The notes under the pieces are model-generated. The model ran no database searches, was not told the origin of the DNA, and saw only the letters and a program-made list of their open reading frames with translations. A stretch of DNA of 64,000 bases, taken from positions 62,001 to 126,000 of the forward strand of contig NZ_CP084931.1 in NCBI RefSeq assembly GCF_023822065.1, given 5' to 3'. Shown here in pieces: positions 8,556 through 17,004 of this stretch. The position numbers and the translations under genes were made by a program. Position 1 is the first letter of the stretch; every line of letters starts with the position of its first letter. Source of the DNA: Sphingomonas morindae (GTDB lineage Bacteria; Pseudomonadota; Alphaproteobacteria; Sphingomonadales; Sphingomonadaceae).

Positions 8556-9086
8556 ATGGTATCGGCGAAAGGCGGACAGCGCTTCATCAAGGAAAATCGG
8601 GCGCCGCGTGTCCATATTGAATATGAGGTGGAAACCTATGGTTCCCGCCAGAAGATCGAGATCCCCTTCGTCATGGGGGTGATGTCGGACCTTTCGGGCA
8701 AGAGCCTGGTCGAGAAGAAGCCGCACGAGGAGCGCGATTTTCTCGAGTTCGACATGGACAATTTCGAGGAGCGGATGGAGCGGATCGCGCCGCGCGCCGC
8801 CTTCACCGTGGAGAACAGCCTGACCGGCGAGGGGCGGCTCGGCATCGATCTGAGCTTCCGCACGCTCGAGGATTTCAACCCCGGCCAGGTGGCGCGCGCG
8901 GTGCCGGCGCTCGCCGCGCTGCTGGACGCGCGCGAGCAGCTCAACGATCTCATGCTCTACATGGACGGCAAGGCCGGCGCGCAGGAATTGCTGGATCGCG
9001 TGCTGAAGGATCCCGCGCTGATGCAGGCGCTCGCCGCCACCCGCCCCGCGTCCGAAACGGATGCGTCCGACCCGGCCGAGCGCTGA
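8556..9086 (+). CDS. tssB: T6SS contractile sheath small subunit TssB (VipA)
   Basis: 176-residue small subunit of the type VI secretion sheath; it assembles with TssC into the contractile tube around Hcp. Typical N-terminus (RVHIEYEVETYGS, IPFVMGVMSDLSG), the conserved block FDMDNFEERM with the preceding RDFLEF, and the C-terminal helix (LDAREQLNDLMLYMDGK) are all present. Length is normal for the family. First gene of the tssB-tssC-hcp unit, with a vir-box-like site upstream; tssC follows after 25 nt. Confidence 0.97.
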   Translation: MVSAKGGQRFIKENRAPRVHIEYEVETYGSRQKIEIPFVMGVMSDLSGKSLVEKKPHEERDFLEFDMDNFEERMERIAPRAAFTVENSLTGEGRLGIDLSFRTLEDFNPGQVARAVPALAALLDAREQLNDLMLYMDGKAGAQELLDRVLKDPALMQALAATRPASETDASDPAER

Positions 9087-9111
9087 CGCGCCCCCGCCCC
9101 GGAGACAGAGA

Positions 9112-10605
9112 ATGGCTCAAGACACTTTCCAGCCCGCGACGGCCGAAACCGCCGCCTCCACGGTCGAGCTGGATGATTTCACGCTGCTGCTCCAGAAGCA
9201 GTTTAAGCCCGGCAGCGAGGCCAAGCGCGCGCGCATCGAACAGGCGGTGCAGACGCTGGCGCATCAGGCGCTCGCCGATGCCGCCGTCATCGGCGAGGAT
9301 GTGTTCCTCACCGTCGACGCGCTCAAGGCCGCGATCGATCGCAAACTCACCGAGCAGATCAACCGCATCATCCACCATCCCGAATTCCAGGCGCTGGAAT
9401 CGGCGTGGCGCGGGCTCTGGTATCTGGTCGGCAACACCTCGACGGGCAAGGATCTAAAGATCCGGGTGCTCAACATCTCCAAGGAGGAGACGCGCCGGCA
9501 GCTGCGCCAGTATCGCGACGCCGCCTGGGATCAGAGCCCCCTGTTCAAGCGCATCTACGAGGCGGAGTTCGGCCAGCTCGGGGGCCAGCCCTATGGCGCC
9601 ATCGTGTGCGACTATTATTTCGATCATAGCGGCCCCGATATCGAGGTGATGAAGGGCCTGGCGAAGATCGGCGCGGCGGCGCACTGCCCGGTGCTCGCCG
9701 CCGCCGGACCGCGCCTGATCGGCATGGACAGCTGGCGCGAGCTTTCCAACCCGCGCGACATCGCCAAGCAGTTCGACGCGACGGACTATATGGCCTGGCG
9801 CTCGTTCCGCGCCTCGAACGACAGCCGCTATCTGGCGCTCACCCTGCCGCGCTTCCTGGGCCGGCCGCTCTATGGCGCGGCGACCGATCCGGTGCCCGAA
9901 TTCGCCTTCGAGGAAGAGGTGGCGGGCGATCACGACCAGTATCTCTGGCTCAACGCCGCCTATGCGCTGGCGGTGCGCATCACCGAGGCCTTCAAGACCT
10001 ATGGCTGGTGCACGCGCATCCGCGGCGTGGAATCGGGCGGCACGGTCGAGGATCTGCCGACCGCGCTCTTCCCCACCGACGAGGGCGGCGTGGACGCCAA
10101 ATGCCCGACCGAGATCGCGATTTCGGATCGTCGCGAGGCGGAGCTGTCCAAGGCGGGGCTGATGGCGCTGGTGCATCGCAAGAACACCGATCACGCCACC
10201 TTCATCGGCGCGCAGACGCTGCACCAGCCCAAGGCCTATGAGGATGCCGACGCGACCGCCAGCGCCAGCCTCTCGGCGCGGCTGCCCTATATCTTCGCCA
10301 GCTGCCGCTTCGCCCATTATCTGAAGTGCATGGTGCGCGACTGGATAGGCTCCTCGCGCGAGGCGCCGCAGCTTCAGGCGGATCTGCAAAGCTGGATCAT
10401 GCAATATGTGGATGTCCAGCCGGACTTCTCGACCGAGGAGACCAAGGCGCGCAAGCCGCTGAAGCAGGCCGCGGTGGAAGTGATCCCCGATCCGGAAAAT
10501 CCCGGCTTCTATCGCGGGCTGTTCCGGATGATCCCCCATTATCAGCTCGAAGGCATGGACGTGTCGCTGAGCATGGTCTCGCGGCTGCCGCGCGCCGAGA
10601 AGTAA
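9112..10605 (+). CDS. tssC: T6SS contractile sheath large subunit TssC (VipB)
   Basis: 497-residue large sheath subunit. Characteristic blocks are seen: ESAWRGLWYLVGN and LKIRVLNISKEE near the N-terminus, YGAIVCDYYFDH, ISDRREAELSKAGLMAL and KCMVRDWIG toward the C-terminus. Start at ATG 9112, a few bases after GGAGACAGAGA; the same frame is open to 9061 but that part encodes only proline/arginine-rich readthrough. With TssB it forms the sheath that contracts to drive the Hcp-VgrG needle and is later disassembled by TssH (ClpV). Full length, no frameshift. Confidence 0.97.
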   Translation: MAQDTFQPATAETAASTVELDDFTLLLQKQFKPGSEAKRARIEQAVQTLAHQALADAAVIGEDVFLTVDALKAAIDRKLTEQINRIIHHPEFQALESAWRGLWYLVGNTSTGKDLKIRVLNISKEETRRQLRQYRDAAWDQSPLFKRIYEAEFGQLGGQPYGAIVCDYYFDHSGPDIEVMKGLAKIGAAAHCPVLAAAGPRLIGMDSWRELSNPRDIAKQFDATDYMAWRSFRASNDSRYLALTLPRFLGRPLYGAATDPVPEFAFEEEVAGDHDQYLWLNAAYALAVRITEAFKTYGWCTRIRGVESGGTVEDLPTALFPTDEGGVDAKCPTEIAISDRREAELSKAGLMALVHRKNTDHATFIGAQTLHQPKAYEDADATASASLSARLPYIFASCRFAHYLKCMVRDWIGSSREAPQLQADLQSWIMQYVDVQPDFSTEETKARKPLKQAAVEVIPDPENPGFYRGLFRMIPHYQLEGMDVSLSMVSRLPRAEK

Positions 10606-10630
10606 TTCAGCCCGTCCTTCCCGAACTTTC

Positions 10631-10649
10631 TATCCTTTGTTGAGCGGAG
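10631..10649 (+). promoter_or_regulatory. hcp leader element shared with the response-regulator leader
   Basis: TATCCTTTGTTG followed by AGCGGAG, 6 nt before the hcp start codon; the last part contains the probable Shine-Dalgarno. The same 12-mer, then three extra bases, then the same AGCGGAG occur on the minus strand at 26026-26005 in the leader of the VirG-like gene. The position in the untranslated leader suggests a common post-transcriptional control, but no regulator is known. Confidence 0.4.
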
Positions 10650-10655
10650 TGCATC

Positions 10656-11144
10656 ATGGCCGTCGATATGTTCCTGAAGCTTGAAGGCGTGAATGGTGAA
10701 TCGGAAGATGCCAAGCACAGCAAAGAAATCGATATCATCGGCTGGAGCTGGGGCATGAGCAACACCGGCACCGCCCATCTCGGCGGCGGCGCCGGCACCG
10801 GCAAGGCCAATTTCCAGGATCTGTCGGTCACCAAGTTCGTCGATCTGGCGAGCACGCCGATCCTGCTGAGCTGCGCCCAGGGCAAGCATTTCTCCACGGC
10901 GACGCTGACGGTGCGCAAGGCCGGCGGCGACAATCCGCTGGAATATCTCGTCATCACCATGACCGAGGTAATGGTGAGCAATGTCCAGCACGGCGGCAGC
11001 AGCGGCGACGAGCGGACCACCGAGGTCGTCTCGCTCAATTTCGAGAAGATCGACGTCAAATATACCGAACAGTCGAAGACCGGCAGCTCGGGCGGCGGCA
11101 GCCCCGATTTCAAGTGGGACATTCTGAAGAACCAGGCGGCCTGA
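10656..11144 (+). CDS. hcp: T6SS inner tube protein Hcp (TssD)
   Basis: 162-residue Hcp, the hexameric ring that stacks into the inner needle tube and is itself secreted. Typical features: MAVDMFLKLEGVNGES at the N-terminus, the IIGWSWGMSN loop, VTKFVDLASTPIL, and FEKIDVKYTEQ near the C-terminus. No C-terminal toxin extension, so it is a structural Hcp and not an evolved one. Third gene of the tssB unit, 50 nt after tssC, and followed by a strong GC hairpin that may terminate part of transcription and keep hcp mRNA abundant. Confidence 0.97.
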   Translation: MAVDMFLKLEGVNGESEDAKHSKEIDIIGWSWGMSNTGTAHLGGGAGTGKANFQDLSVTKFVDLASTPILLSCAQGKHFSTATLTVRKAGGDNPLEYLVITMTEVMVSNVQHGGSSGDERTTEVVSLNFEKIDVKYTEQSKTGSSGGGSPDFKWDILKNQAA

Positions 11145-11157
11145 GCCGCGGCCGCGC

Positions 11158-11191
11158 CCGGCCGCCCCGCCCGCGGGGCGTCGGCGGCCGG
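11158..11191 (+). terminator. GC-rich stem-loop after hcp
   Basis: Inner stem GCCCCGC/GCGGGGC at 11164-11179 with a 2-nt loop, enclosed by an outer stem CCGGCC/GGCCGG after a 6-nt one-sided bulge. No run of T follows, so it may be a partial terminator or an mRNA-stabilising structure separating hcp from the next gene. Confidence 0.45.
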
Positions 11192-11228
11192 CGGCTGACC
11201 CGCGACCCTCATGCCCCGGAGACCGATG

Positions 11229-12707
11229 ATGGCCAGCGCGGTGCCGTTCATCCTGTTCGAAAGCAGCCTGGGTCGGATCGTTCGCAGCATGCAGCCCGAG
11301 GGCCTGCACGCCTCGCTCAACGATATTCCGATCGTCTTCGAGGTCACCATGGCGGCGCCGCTGCGCCAGCGCTTCCGCCAGAGCCCCGTGCTCAACAATG
11401 ATGTCCAGCTGAAGCTCGCCGCCGCCATACGCGACGTGATCCAGCGCGAGATCTTCCCGTTCATCAACGATAACAGCCGCGCCGATCCGGCCCTGCGGGC
11501 GCGTGTGGCAGGCGTGTTCCAGCGCGCCACGCCGCGCCTTCAGGCGATCGTGGTCGAGGCGCTTGGCGGCGCGCTGCGCGGCAGCGCCGCCTGGCGCGAC
11601 TATCGCCTGGACAGCGGCAAGGAAATCGCGCGCATCGGCCTGACGCTCACCTTCGTCGCGGTCGCCGCCGGGCTGGCGCCGCCCACCTCGGGCGTGTCGA
11701 TCGCGTTTCTCATCGTCAGCCTGGTGCGCGGCCTGACCGACGCGACCAAGAAGTTCAGCGAGGCCTATCGCACCGCGGAGGAAAGCCGCGCGCGGCTGCT
11801 GGCCGAGATCCAGCGGCTGCGCGCCGCCTATGCCAAGGGCCAAACGACCGGCCGCGCCGCGCAGCTGGGCGGGGCGCTGGCCCATGCCCTCACGCTCGGC
11901 AAGATGGCGGCCAGCTTCAACAGCGATCCGCTGCCGGGCTTCACGCGGATCAAGACCGAGCTGAACGCTTATAAGGGCAAGCTCGGCCATCTCAACGCGC
12001 GCGCCGAGCAGCTTGGCCGCCGGCTCTACGAACTGCTCGATCTGATCGAGCAATATGAGGCGGAGCAGGGCGACGCGGGCCAGCGGCCGCGCCTCGCCCG
12101 GCTGCGGCGCGATGTCACGGGCCTGCTGGAAGATGGCGTGCGATCGCCCGGCTTTCGCGGCCGCGCCACCATTTCCGGCGCCTGGACCCGCTGCCAGACG
12201 GGGCTGGCCGAGCTGGCCCTTGTGGAAAATCAGTTCAAGGCGCTCAAGGCGCTCGAAACCCGCGAGGGCGCGATCGTCCGGGCCGATCGCGTGGTGACGC
12301 TGCTCACCAATCTCGCGGTCACGCTCGCGGGCTATAACGCGCCGCTCGGGCTTCAGGATCGATCGGGCGCGGCGATCGAGGCGGCGTTGAAGCTGGCGCC
12401 CGGCCATCCCGGCCCGGCGGCGGGCGGCACCGCGCTCGGCTTGGGTTTCATGCGCCAGTTCATGAGCCTGTTCAAGGACAGCCACGCGCTCGCCAAGGAG
12501 CTGGGCCTGGTCGGCAAGAAGCCCGATGCGGCGGACCAGCTGCTGGCCGAGCTGGAAGCGGAGTTCCGCCGCCCGCCCGCGCCCGAGGCGGCGCCGCGCC
12601 TGCCCAATCTCAGCTTTCCCGCCGCGCTCGAGATCGTCGTGCCCGGCGCGCCGCCGATCCGGATGCCGCCGCCCACGCGGCCGCCGCCGCCGGTGCCGAC
12701 TTCATGA
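11229..12707 (+). CDS. Unknown T6SS-linked protein with a membrane-inserting segment (492 aa)
   Basis: I do not recognise this family. Directly downstream of hcp, ending just before the tagJ unit. Start at ATG 11229, 7 nt after GGAG; ATG at 11226 is equally possible. Mostly helical and alanine-rich. One long hydrophobic stretch at about residues 134-165 (IARIGLTLTFVAVAAGLAPP and GVSIAFLIVSLV) looks like a membrane hairpin. A coiled-coil-like region follows (AYRTAEESRARLLAEIQRLR). A third, shorter hydrophobic region lies near 375-400, and the C-terminus is a proline-rich tail. There is no signal peptide, catalytic motif or recognisable immunity gene nearby. It could be a structural accessory, a chaperone-bound effector that inserts into membranes, or a regulator. 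Position after hcp in the main sheath operon favours a T6SS role; this is inference. Confidence 0.75.
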   Translation: MASAVPFILFESSLGRIVRSMQPEGLHASLNDIPIVFEVTMAAPLRQRFRQSPVLNNDVQLKLAAAIRDVIQREIFPFINDNSRADPALRARVAGVFQRATPRLQAIVVEALGGALRGSAAWRDYRLDSGKEIARIGLTLTFVAVAAGLAPPTSGVSIAFLIVSLVRGLTDATKKFSEAYRTAEESRARLLAEIQRLRAAYAKGQTTGRAAQLGGALAHALTLGKMAASFNSDPLPGFTRIKTELNAYKGKLGHLNARAEQLGRRLYELLDLIEQYEAEQGDAGQRPRLARLRRDVTGLLEDGVRSPGFRGRATISGAWTRCQTGLAELALVENQFKALKALETREGAIVRADRVVTLLTNLAVTLAGYNAPLGLQDRSGAAIEAALKLAPGHPGPAAGGTALGLGFMRQFMSLFKDSHALAKELGLVGKKPDAADQLLAELEAEFRRPPAPEAAPRLPNLSFPAALEIVVPGAPPIRMPPPTRPPPPVPTS

Positions 12708-12743
12708 CAATGGTAACGCGCCGCGCCGCTCCTGAAACCATGC
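12704..12743 (+). promoter_or_regulatory. vir-box-like site upstream of tagJ
   Basis: ATGACAATGGTAAC at 12704-12717 matches RTTDCAWWTGHAAY at 12 of 14 positions, with a TGAAAC half-site 21 bp downstream (12733-12738). The arrangement is identical to that at 8432-8471. It overlaps the stop codon of the preceding gene and lies about 70-110 nt before the tagJ start, so it probably drives a second T6SS transcript from tagJ to ppkA. Confidence 0.6.
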
Positions 12744-12813
12744 CGCAGCGGCGCCCGCCTAGGCCGGGGGCGGCGGCGCTTGGCCGCGCGGACAGCGAGA
12801 GGATCAGCCGGGC

Positions 12814-13614
12814 ATGACGATGGTCGACACCGAGGAGACGCGGATCGCGGCCGATCTCGCCGCGGGCGAGATTGCGGAGGCGCGAGCCGGGCTCGTCGCG
12901 ACGCTGCGCGCCCGGCCGGACGATCAGCGCGCGCGCATGGCGCTGTTCCAGCTGCTCTGCGTCGCGGGCGCCTGGGACAAGGCCGAGGCCCAGCTGCGCG
13001 CGCTGGCGGCGCTGTCGCCCGAGGCGCGGATGCTGGAGATGGCCTATGGCCAGGCGCTGGCCGCCGAGGCCGCGCGCGCCCGGGCCTGCGCCGGCGCCGC
13101 GCCCGCGCCGCTGCTGGCCGAGGCGCCCGCCTGGGCCGCGACGCTTGCCGCCACCATCGGGCCCGACGCCGATCCCGCGCGCCGCGCCGAGGCGCTCGAT
13201 GCCTGTCCCGACACCGCCGGGACGCTCAACGGCGCGCCCTTCGCCTATCTCTTCGATGCGGACACGCGCTTCGGCCCGATGCTGGAGGCGATCGTGGCCG
13301 GGCGCTGGGGGCTGCTGCCCTTCGCCGCGCTGGAAGCGATCGACATTGAGGGCCCGCGCGACATGCGCGATCTCGTCTGGCTGCCCGCCTCGCTGCGGCT
13401 GCGCGCGGGCCCGACGCTCGCCGCGCTGCTGCCCGTGCGCTACCCGGGTACCGAGGCCGAGCCGGACGATGCGCTGCGCCTCGCGCGGCGCACGGAATGG
13501 CGCGGCGCGGATGGTCAGGTGCGCGGTGTCGGCCAGCGCAGCTGGACGATCAGCACGGGCGAGGATTTCGGCCTGCTCGACATTCGCCAGATCCGCTTCG
13601 CCGATCCGTCATGA
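12814..13614 (+). CDS. tagJ: T6SS accessory protein TagJ (ImpE/SciE family)
   Basis: 266-residue ImpE-family protein. The tetratricopeptide-like N-terminal half (RMALFQLLCVAGAWDKAEAQ) and the C-terminal SciE domain (RDLVWLPASLRLRAGP, LLPVRYPGTE, EDFGLLDIRQIRF) are typical. In systems that have it, TagJ binds the N-terminus of TssB and helps ClpV act on the sheath; that function is family knowledge. First gene of the second plus-strand unit; its stop overlaps the tssE start as ATGA. Confidence 0.92.
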   Translation: MTMVDTEETRIAADLAAGEIAEARAGLVATLRARPDDQRARMALFQLLCVAGAWDKAEAQLRALAALSPEARMLEMAYGQALAAEAARARACAGAAPAPLLAEAPAWAATLAATIGPDADPARRAEALDACPDTAGTLNGAPFAYLFDADTRFGPMLEAIVAGRWGLLPFAALEAIDIEGPRDMRDLVWLPASLRLRAGPTLAALLPVRYPGTEAEPDDALRLARRTEWRGADGQVRGVGQRSWTISTGEDFGLLDIRQIRFADPS

Positions 13615-14135
13615 GCCGGATCAACCCCAGCCTGTTCGACAAGCTCGTCGCCGATCTGGAGCTTGACGGGCTGCGTGACGACGATGCCGAGATCACCGGG
13701 CTGGACCGCGCGCCGCGCTTCTACACCGTGCCCCGGCTCGAGCGCTTCAGCGAGGCCGCGCTGCGCGCCACGGTTCTGCGCGAGCTGAACTGGCTGTTCA
13801 ACACCACCAGCCTCGCCTCGGCGCAGGATCTGGATCAGGCGCCCGAGGTGGCGCGGTCGGTGCTTAATTATGGCCTCGCCGATCTCACCGGAAAGCTGCT
13901 GACGCGCCAGTCCGTCCAGGCGCGTGCGCGCGACATGCGCGAGGCGATCCTGCGGTTCGAGCCGCGCGTGGAACGCCGCAGCCTCGATGTCGACGTGGAT
14001 GGCGGACACGCGCGCGCCAACAGCATCGCCTTCACCATTCGCGGCGATCTCACCACGGCGGTGCGGGCGCTGCCGGTCGAGTTCCGCACCGATGTCGAGA
14101 TCGACACCGGCGCGGCGACGATCTGGGGCGCCTGA
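13611..14135 (+). CDS. tssE: T6SS baseplate subunit TssE (gp25-like)
   Basis: 174-residue baseplate wedge protein related to phage gp25. Seen: N-terminal SLFDKLV, RELNWLFNTTSL and VLNYGLADLTG (the conserved core), RDMREAILRFEPRV and the C-terminal IRGDL strand. The start ATG overlaps the tagJ stop and the stop overlaps the tssF start (TGATG), so the three are translationally coupled. It joins TssF, TssG and TssK in the baseplate from which the sheath grows. Confidence 0.95.
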   Translation: MSRINPSLFDKLVADLELDGLRDDDAEITGLDRAPRFYTVPRLERFSEAALRATVLRELNWLFNTTSLASAQDLDQAPEVARSVLNYGLADLTGKLLTRQSVQARARDMREAILRFEPRVERRSLDVDVDGGHARANSIAFTIRGDLTTAVRALPVEFRTDVEIDTGAATIWGA

Positions 14136-16003
14136 TGGATCCCCGGCTGCTCCGCTTCTACAATGACGAGCTCGGCTATCTTCGCGAAGCCGCCCGCGAG
14201 TTTGGCGAGGAGCATGAAGCGGTGGCGGGTCGGCTCGGGCTCGGCGCGCCGAGCGAGGTGGATCCCTATGTCGAGCGGCTGCTCGAAGGCGTCGCCTTTC
14301 TCGGCGCGCGCGTGCAGCTCAAGCTGCACGATCAATTTCCCGATTTCACGCAGCATCTGCTGAGCGCCATCCAGCCGCAATATTGCGCGCCCACGCCGTC
14401 CATGTGCGTGGTCGGGTTCGAGCCGCGCGCCGGCGACAGCGCGCTCGCCGAAGGCGTGACGCTACCGCGCCACACGCGCCTGCAGGCGCTCGCCTCCGAT
14501 GCCGACGCGACCCCCGTCACCTTCCTGACGGGGGACAGTGTCACGCTCTGGCCGCTGTCGATCGCCTCGGCCGAATATCTGAGCGGGCGCGCGGCGGTGG
14601 CGCCGTTCGTACCGGCGGGGCTGGCCGGCGACCGGCCGATCGAGGCGGGCCTGCGGCTGCGTCTCCAGACCCACGGCGGGGCGCGGCTGGGCGATCTCCG
14701 GCCCGGCGCGCTGCCGCTCTATCTCGATGGCGCCGAAGCGGTGCCGGGCGAGCTGTATCGCCAGCTGATCGGCGATGCGGTGGCGGCGGTCGCGCGGCCG
14801 GTCGGAAGCCTGACGGCGACGCCGCTGCCGGTGCCGGCGCAGCACGGCCTGGACGAGGCGAGCGCGCTGCTGCCGATTGATCGGCGCGTGCATCGCGGCT
14901 ATCGCCTGCTCGCCGAATATTTCGCCTGCCCCGAACGCTTCCTGTTCGCGCGGCTGGACGGGTTGGACGCAGCCTTCGCCGCTGCCGGCGAGGCCATGGC
15001 GTGCGATATCGTCATCCTGTTCGCGCGGCCGGCGCCGGCGCTGGCCGGGGCGGTATCGCCGGCCAATCTCCGCCTCTTCGCGACGCCGGCCATCAATTTG
15101 TTCGAGAAGCAGGCGGATCGCATCGCGTTGACCGGGTTCGAGCATGAGCGCCAGGTGATCGCGGACCGCACCCGCCCGCTCGGCTTCGAGATCTACCGCC
15201 TGCTGGAGGTGCGGGCGCATGATCGCGCGGGCGGCCCGCCACGCGCGGTCGTGCCGCTCCACGATTTCGCCGGGCTGCTCTACGACTGGACCGACGCGCT
15301 CTTCTATGTGCCGCGGCTGCGCCCGCGTCGCCTCTCCACGCGCGAGCAGCGGGCGCGACGGCGCAGCGACTATGTCGGCACCGAGACCTGGCTGAGCCTC
15401 ACCGCGCCGGGGCGGCCCGAGCGGCTGGAGGATGTGCAGGAACTGTCCGTCCGCGCGCTGGTCACCAACCGCGATCTGCCCGAGCTGGTGCGGACCGGCG
15501 CCGCCGGTGCGCTGCGCGCCGACGACGCGCCGGTGCGGAGCGTGCAGATGCTTCGGCCGCCCACGCCGCCGCGCCCGCCGCTCGGCCTGCATGACGGCGC
15601 CTGGCGCGTGATCGCGCATCTCACGCCCAATTATACCGGCTTCGCGGCCGATCCCGAGGGCGATCCGGCGGCGTTGCGCGCGCATCTGGCGCTGTACGGC
15701 CGGATCGAGGATGCCGCGCTGCGGCGCCAGCTGGACGGGCTGCGCGCGGTGCGCGCCGCCCCCGTCGCGCGGCGGGTGCCGGGGGCCGGGCCGGCCGGCT
15801 TCGTGCGCGGCCAGCAGCTGACGATCACGCTCGATGAGGCGCGGTTCGAAAATGGCCGGCTGTTCCTGTTCGCCGCCGTGCTCGAGCGCTTCCTCGCCGA
15901 ATTCGCCGCGATCAACAGCTTCACCGAATGCGTGTTTGAAACCACCGATCAGCAGAGGTTCGCGTCATGGCCCGCCCGGCTCGGCCAGCGTCCGACCATC
16001 TGA
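14135..16003 (+). CDS. tssF: T6SS baseplate subunit TssF (VasA/ImpG)
   Basis: 622-residue baseplate wedge protein. The signature N-terminus (LLRFYNDELGYLREAAREFG, PYVERLLEGVAFL, FTQHLLSAIQPQYCAPTPSM) and the C-terminal FLAEFAAINSFTEC are clear. Length is normal. Starts inside the tssE stop (TGATG) and overlaps tssG by 37 nt. Binds TssG in a 2:1 wedge in characterised systems. Confidence 0.97.
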   Translation: MDPRLLRFYNDELGYLREAAREFGEEHEAVAGRLGLGAPSEVDPYVERLLEGVAFLGARVQLKLHDQFPDFTQHLLSAIQPQYCAPTPSMCVVGFEPRAGDSALAEGVTLPRHTRLQALASDADATPVTFLTGDSVTLWPLSIASAEYLSGRAAVAPFVPAGLAGDRPIEAGLRLRLQTHGGARLGDLRPGALPLYLDGAEAVPGELYRQLIGDAVAAVARPVGSLTATPLPVPAQHGLDEASALLPIDRRVHRGYRLLAEYFACPERFLFARLDGLDAAFAAAGEAMACDIVILFARPAPALAGAVSPANLRLFATPAINLFEKQADRIALTGFEHERQVIADRTRPLGFEIYRLLEVRAHDRAGGPPRAVVPLHDFAGLLYDWTDALFYVPRLRPRRLSTREQRARRRSDYVGTETWLSLTAPGRPERLEDVQELSVRALVTNRDLPELVRTGAAGALRADDAPVRSVQMLRPPTPPRPPLGLHDGAWRVIAHLTPNYTGFAADPEGDPAALRAHLALYGRIEDAALRRQLDGLRAVRAAPVARRVPGAGPAGFVRGQQLTITLDEARFENGRLFLFAAVLERFLAEFAAINSFTECVFETTDQQRFASWPARLGQRPTI

Positions 16004-17004
16004 CCTATCTCGCCCGCGCGGCCGCGCGCAGCCAGGCGCTGGAGCCGCTCGCGCTGCTGCGCGGGGCGGAAGCACGCGCCCGCGCGCTGCCGCGCATCGG
16101 GGAGGCGCGGCTGCCGGCGCAGGATATCGCCAGCCTCGCCCAGACGCCCGCGCTCGCCTTTCCGGCCGCCACCTTGTCCGCGATCGCGGAGCGGCGCGGG
16201 CGGCCCCGGCTCGAAGGCCATTGGCTCGGCCTGACCGGACCGATGGCGCCGCTGCCGCTCCATCTGTCCGAATTCGCCGCCTATGAGCGGCGCTATTCGC
16301 GCACCCGCCCCTTTGGCGACTGGCTGGACGTGCTGGCGGGCCGCATGCTCCAGCTTTTCTATCGCAGCTGGGCCAATGCCAGCCCCGCCGCCAGCGCCGA
16401 CCGGCCCGAGGCGGACCGCTTCGCCGCCTATGTCGCGGCGCTGACGGGCGCGGGGGAGGGCACGGCCCGCGTCTTCCCGGCGCGCGCGCGGCTGCGCTAT
16501 GCCGGGCTGTTCGTAGGGCCGCGCAGCCCCGCCGCCCTGGCCGACGCGCTGACCGATCTGATGCGGCTGCCCGTGCGCGTGACCGAGTTCGTGCCGCGCT
16601 GGCGGGACATCGCGGGCGCGGAGCGCAGCCGGCTCGGCCGCGCCTATGTGCGGCTCGGCGAGGATGCGGTCAGCGGCGTCCGCCAGCGCAGCGTCGCCGA
16701 TGCCTTCCGCGTCACCCTCGCCATTCCCGACGCCGCGACGCTCGACGAGGCCTTGCCCGGCGGCCGCCGCTTCGCCTTGATCGCCGAAGCGCTCGATGCC
16801 TTCGCGCCGCCGCATCTCGATTGGGACGTGGCGCTCGCCGTCGCGCCCGCCGCGATCCGCTCGGCGCGGCTGGGCGGCGGCGCGCGGCTCGGCTGGAGCG
16901 GCTGGCTCGGCGCCACGCCCGCTTCGGCCAAACCCCGCACCGATACCCGGCTCGGCGCGAGCGCGCGCCGGCTCGCCGCCCGCACAAGGATGCCCACGCC
17001 ATGA
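15967..17004 (+). CDS. tssG: T6SS baseplate subunit TssG (VasB/ImpH)
   Basis: 345-residue baseplate wedge partner of TssF. Recognised by GHWLGLTGPMAPLPLHLSEF-like sequence near residue 85 (variant of the family's GLTGPxGxLPxHxxE), WLDVLAGRMLQLFYRSW, YAGLFVGPRSPAALADALTD and RLGEDAVSGVRQRSVADAF. Starts within the end of tssF and its stop overlaps tssH as ATGA, so translation is coupled along tagJ-tssE-F-G-H. Confidence 0.96.
   Translation: MARPARPASDHLTYLARAAARSQALEPLALLRGAEARARALPRIGEARLPAQDIASLAQTPALAFPAATLSAIAERRGRPRLEGHWLGLTGPMAPLPLHLSEFAAYERRYSRTRPFGDWLDVLAGRMLQLFYRSWANASPAASADRPEADRFAAYVAALTGAGEGTARVFPARARLRYAGLFVGPRSPAALADALTDLMRLPVRVTEFVPRWRDIAGAERSRLGRAYVRLGEDAVSGVRQRSVADAFRVTLAIPDAATLDEALPGGRRFALIAEALDAFAPPHLDWDVALAVAPAAIRSARLGGGARLGWSGWLGATPASAKPRTDTRLGASARRLAARTRMPTP

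Noticed and set aside
8432-12743. Reading GTAAC-N16-GAAAC before tssB and tagJ as a -35/-10 pair of an ECF sigma factor
   Set aside because: The other two sites (26218, 37580) keep the palindromic 14-mer but not the second box at 16 nt, so a dimeric regulator site explains all four better. An ECF promoter is not fully excluded.
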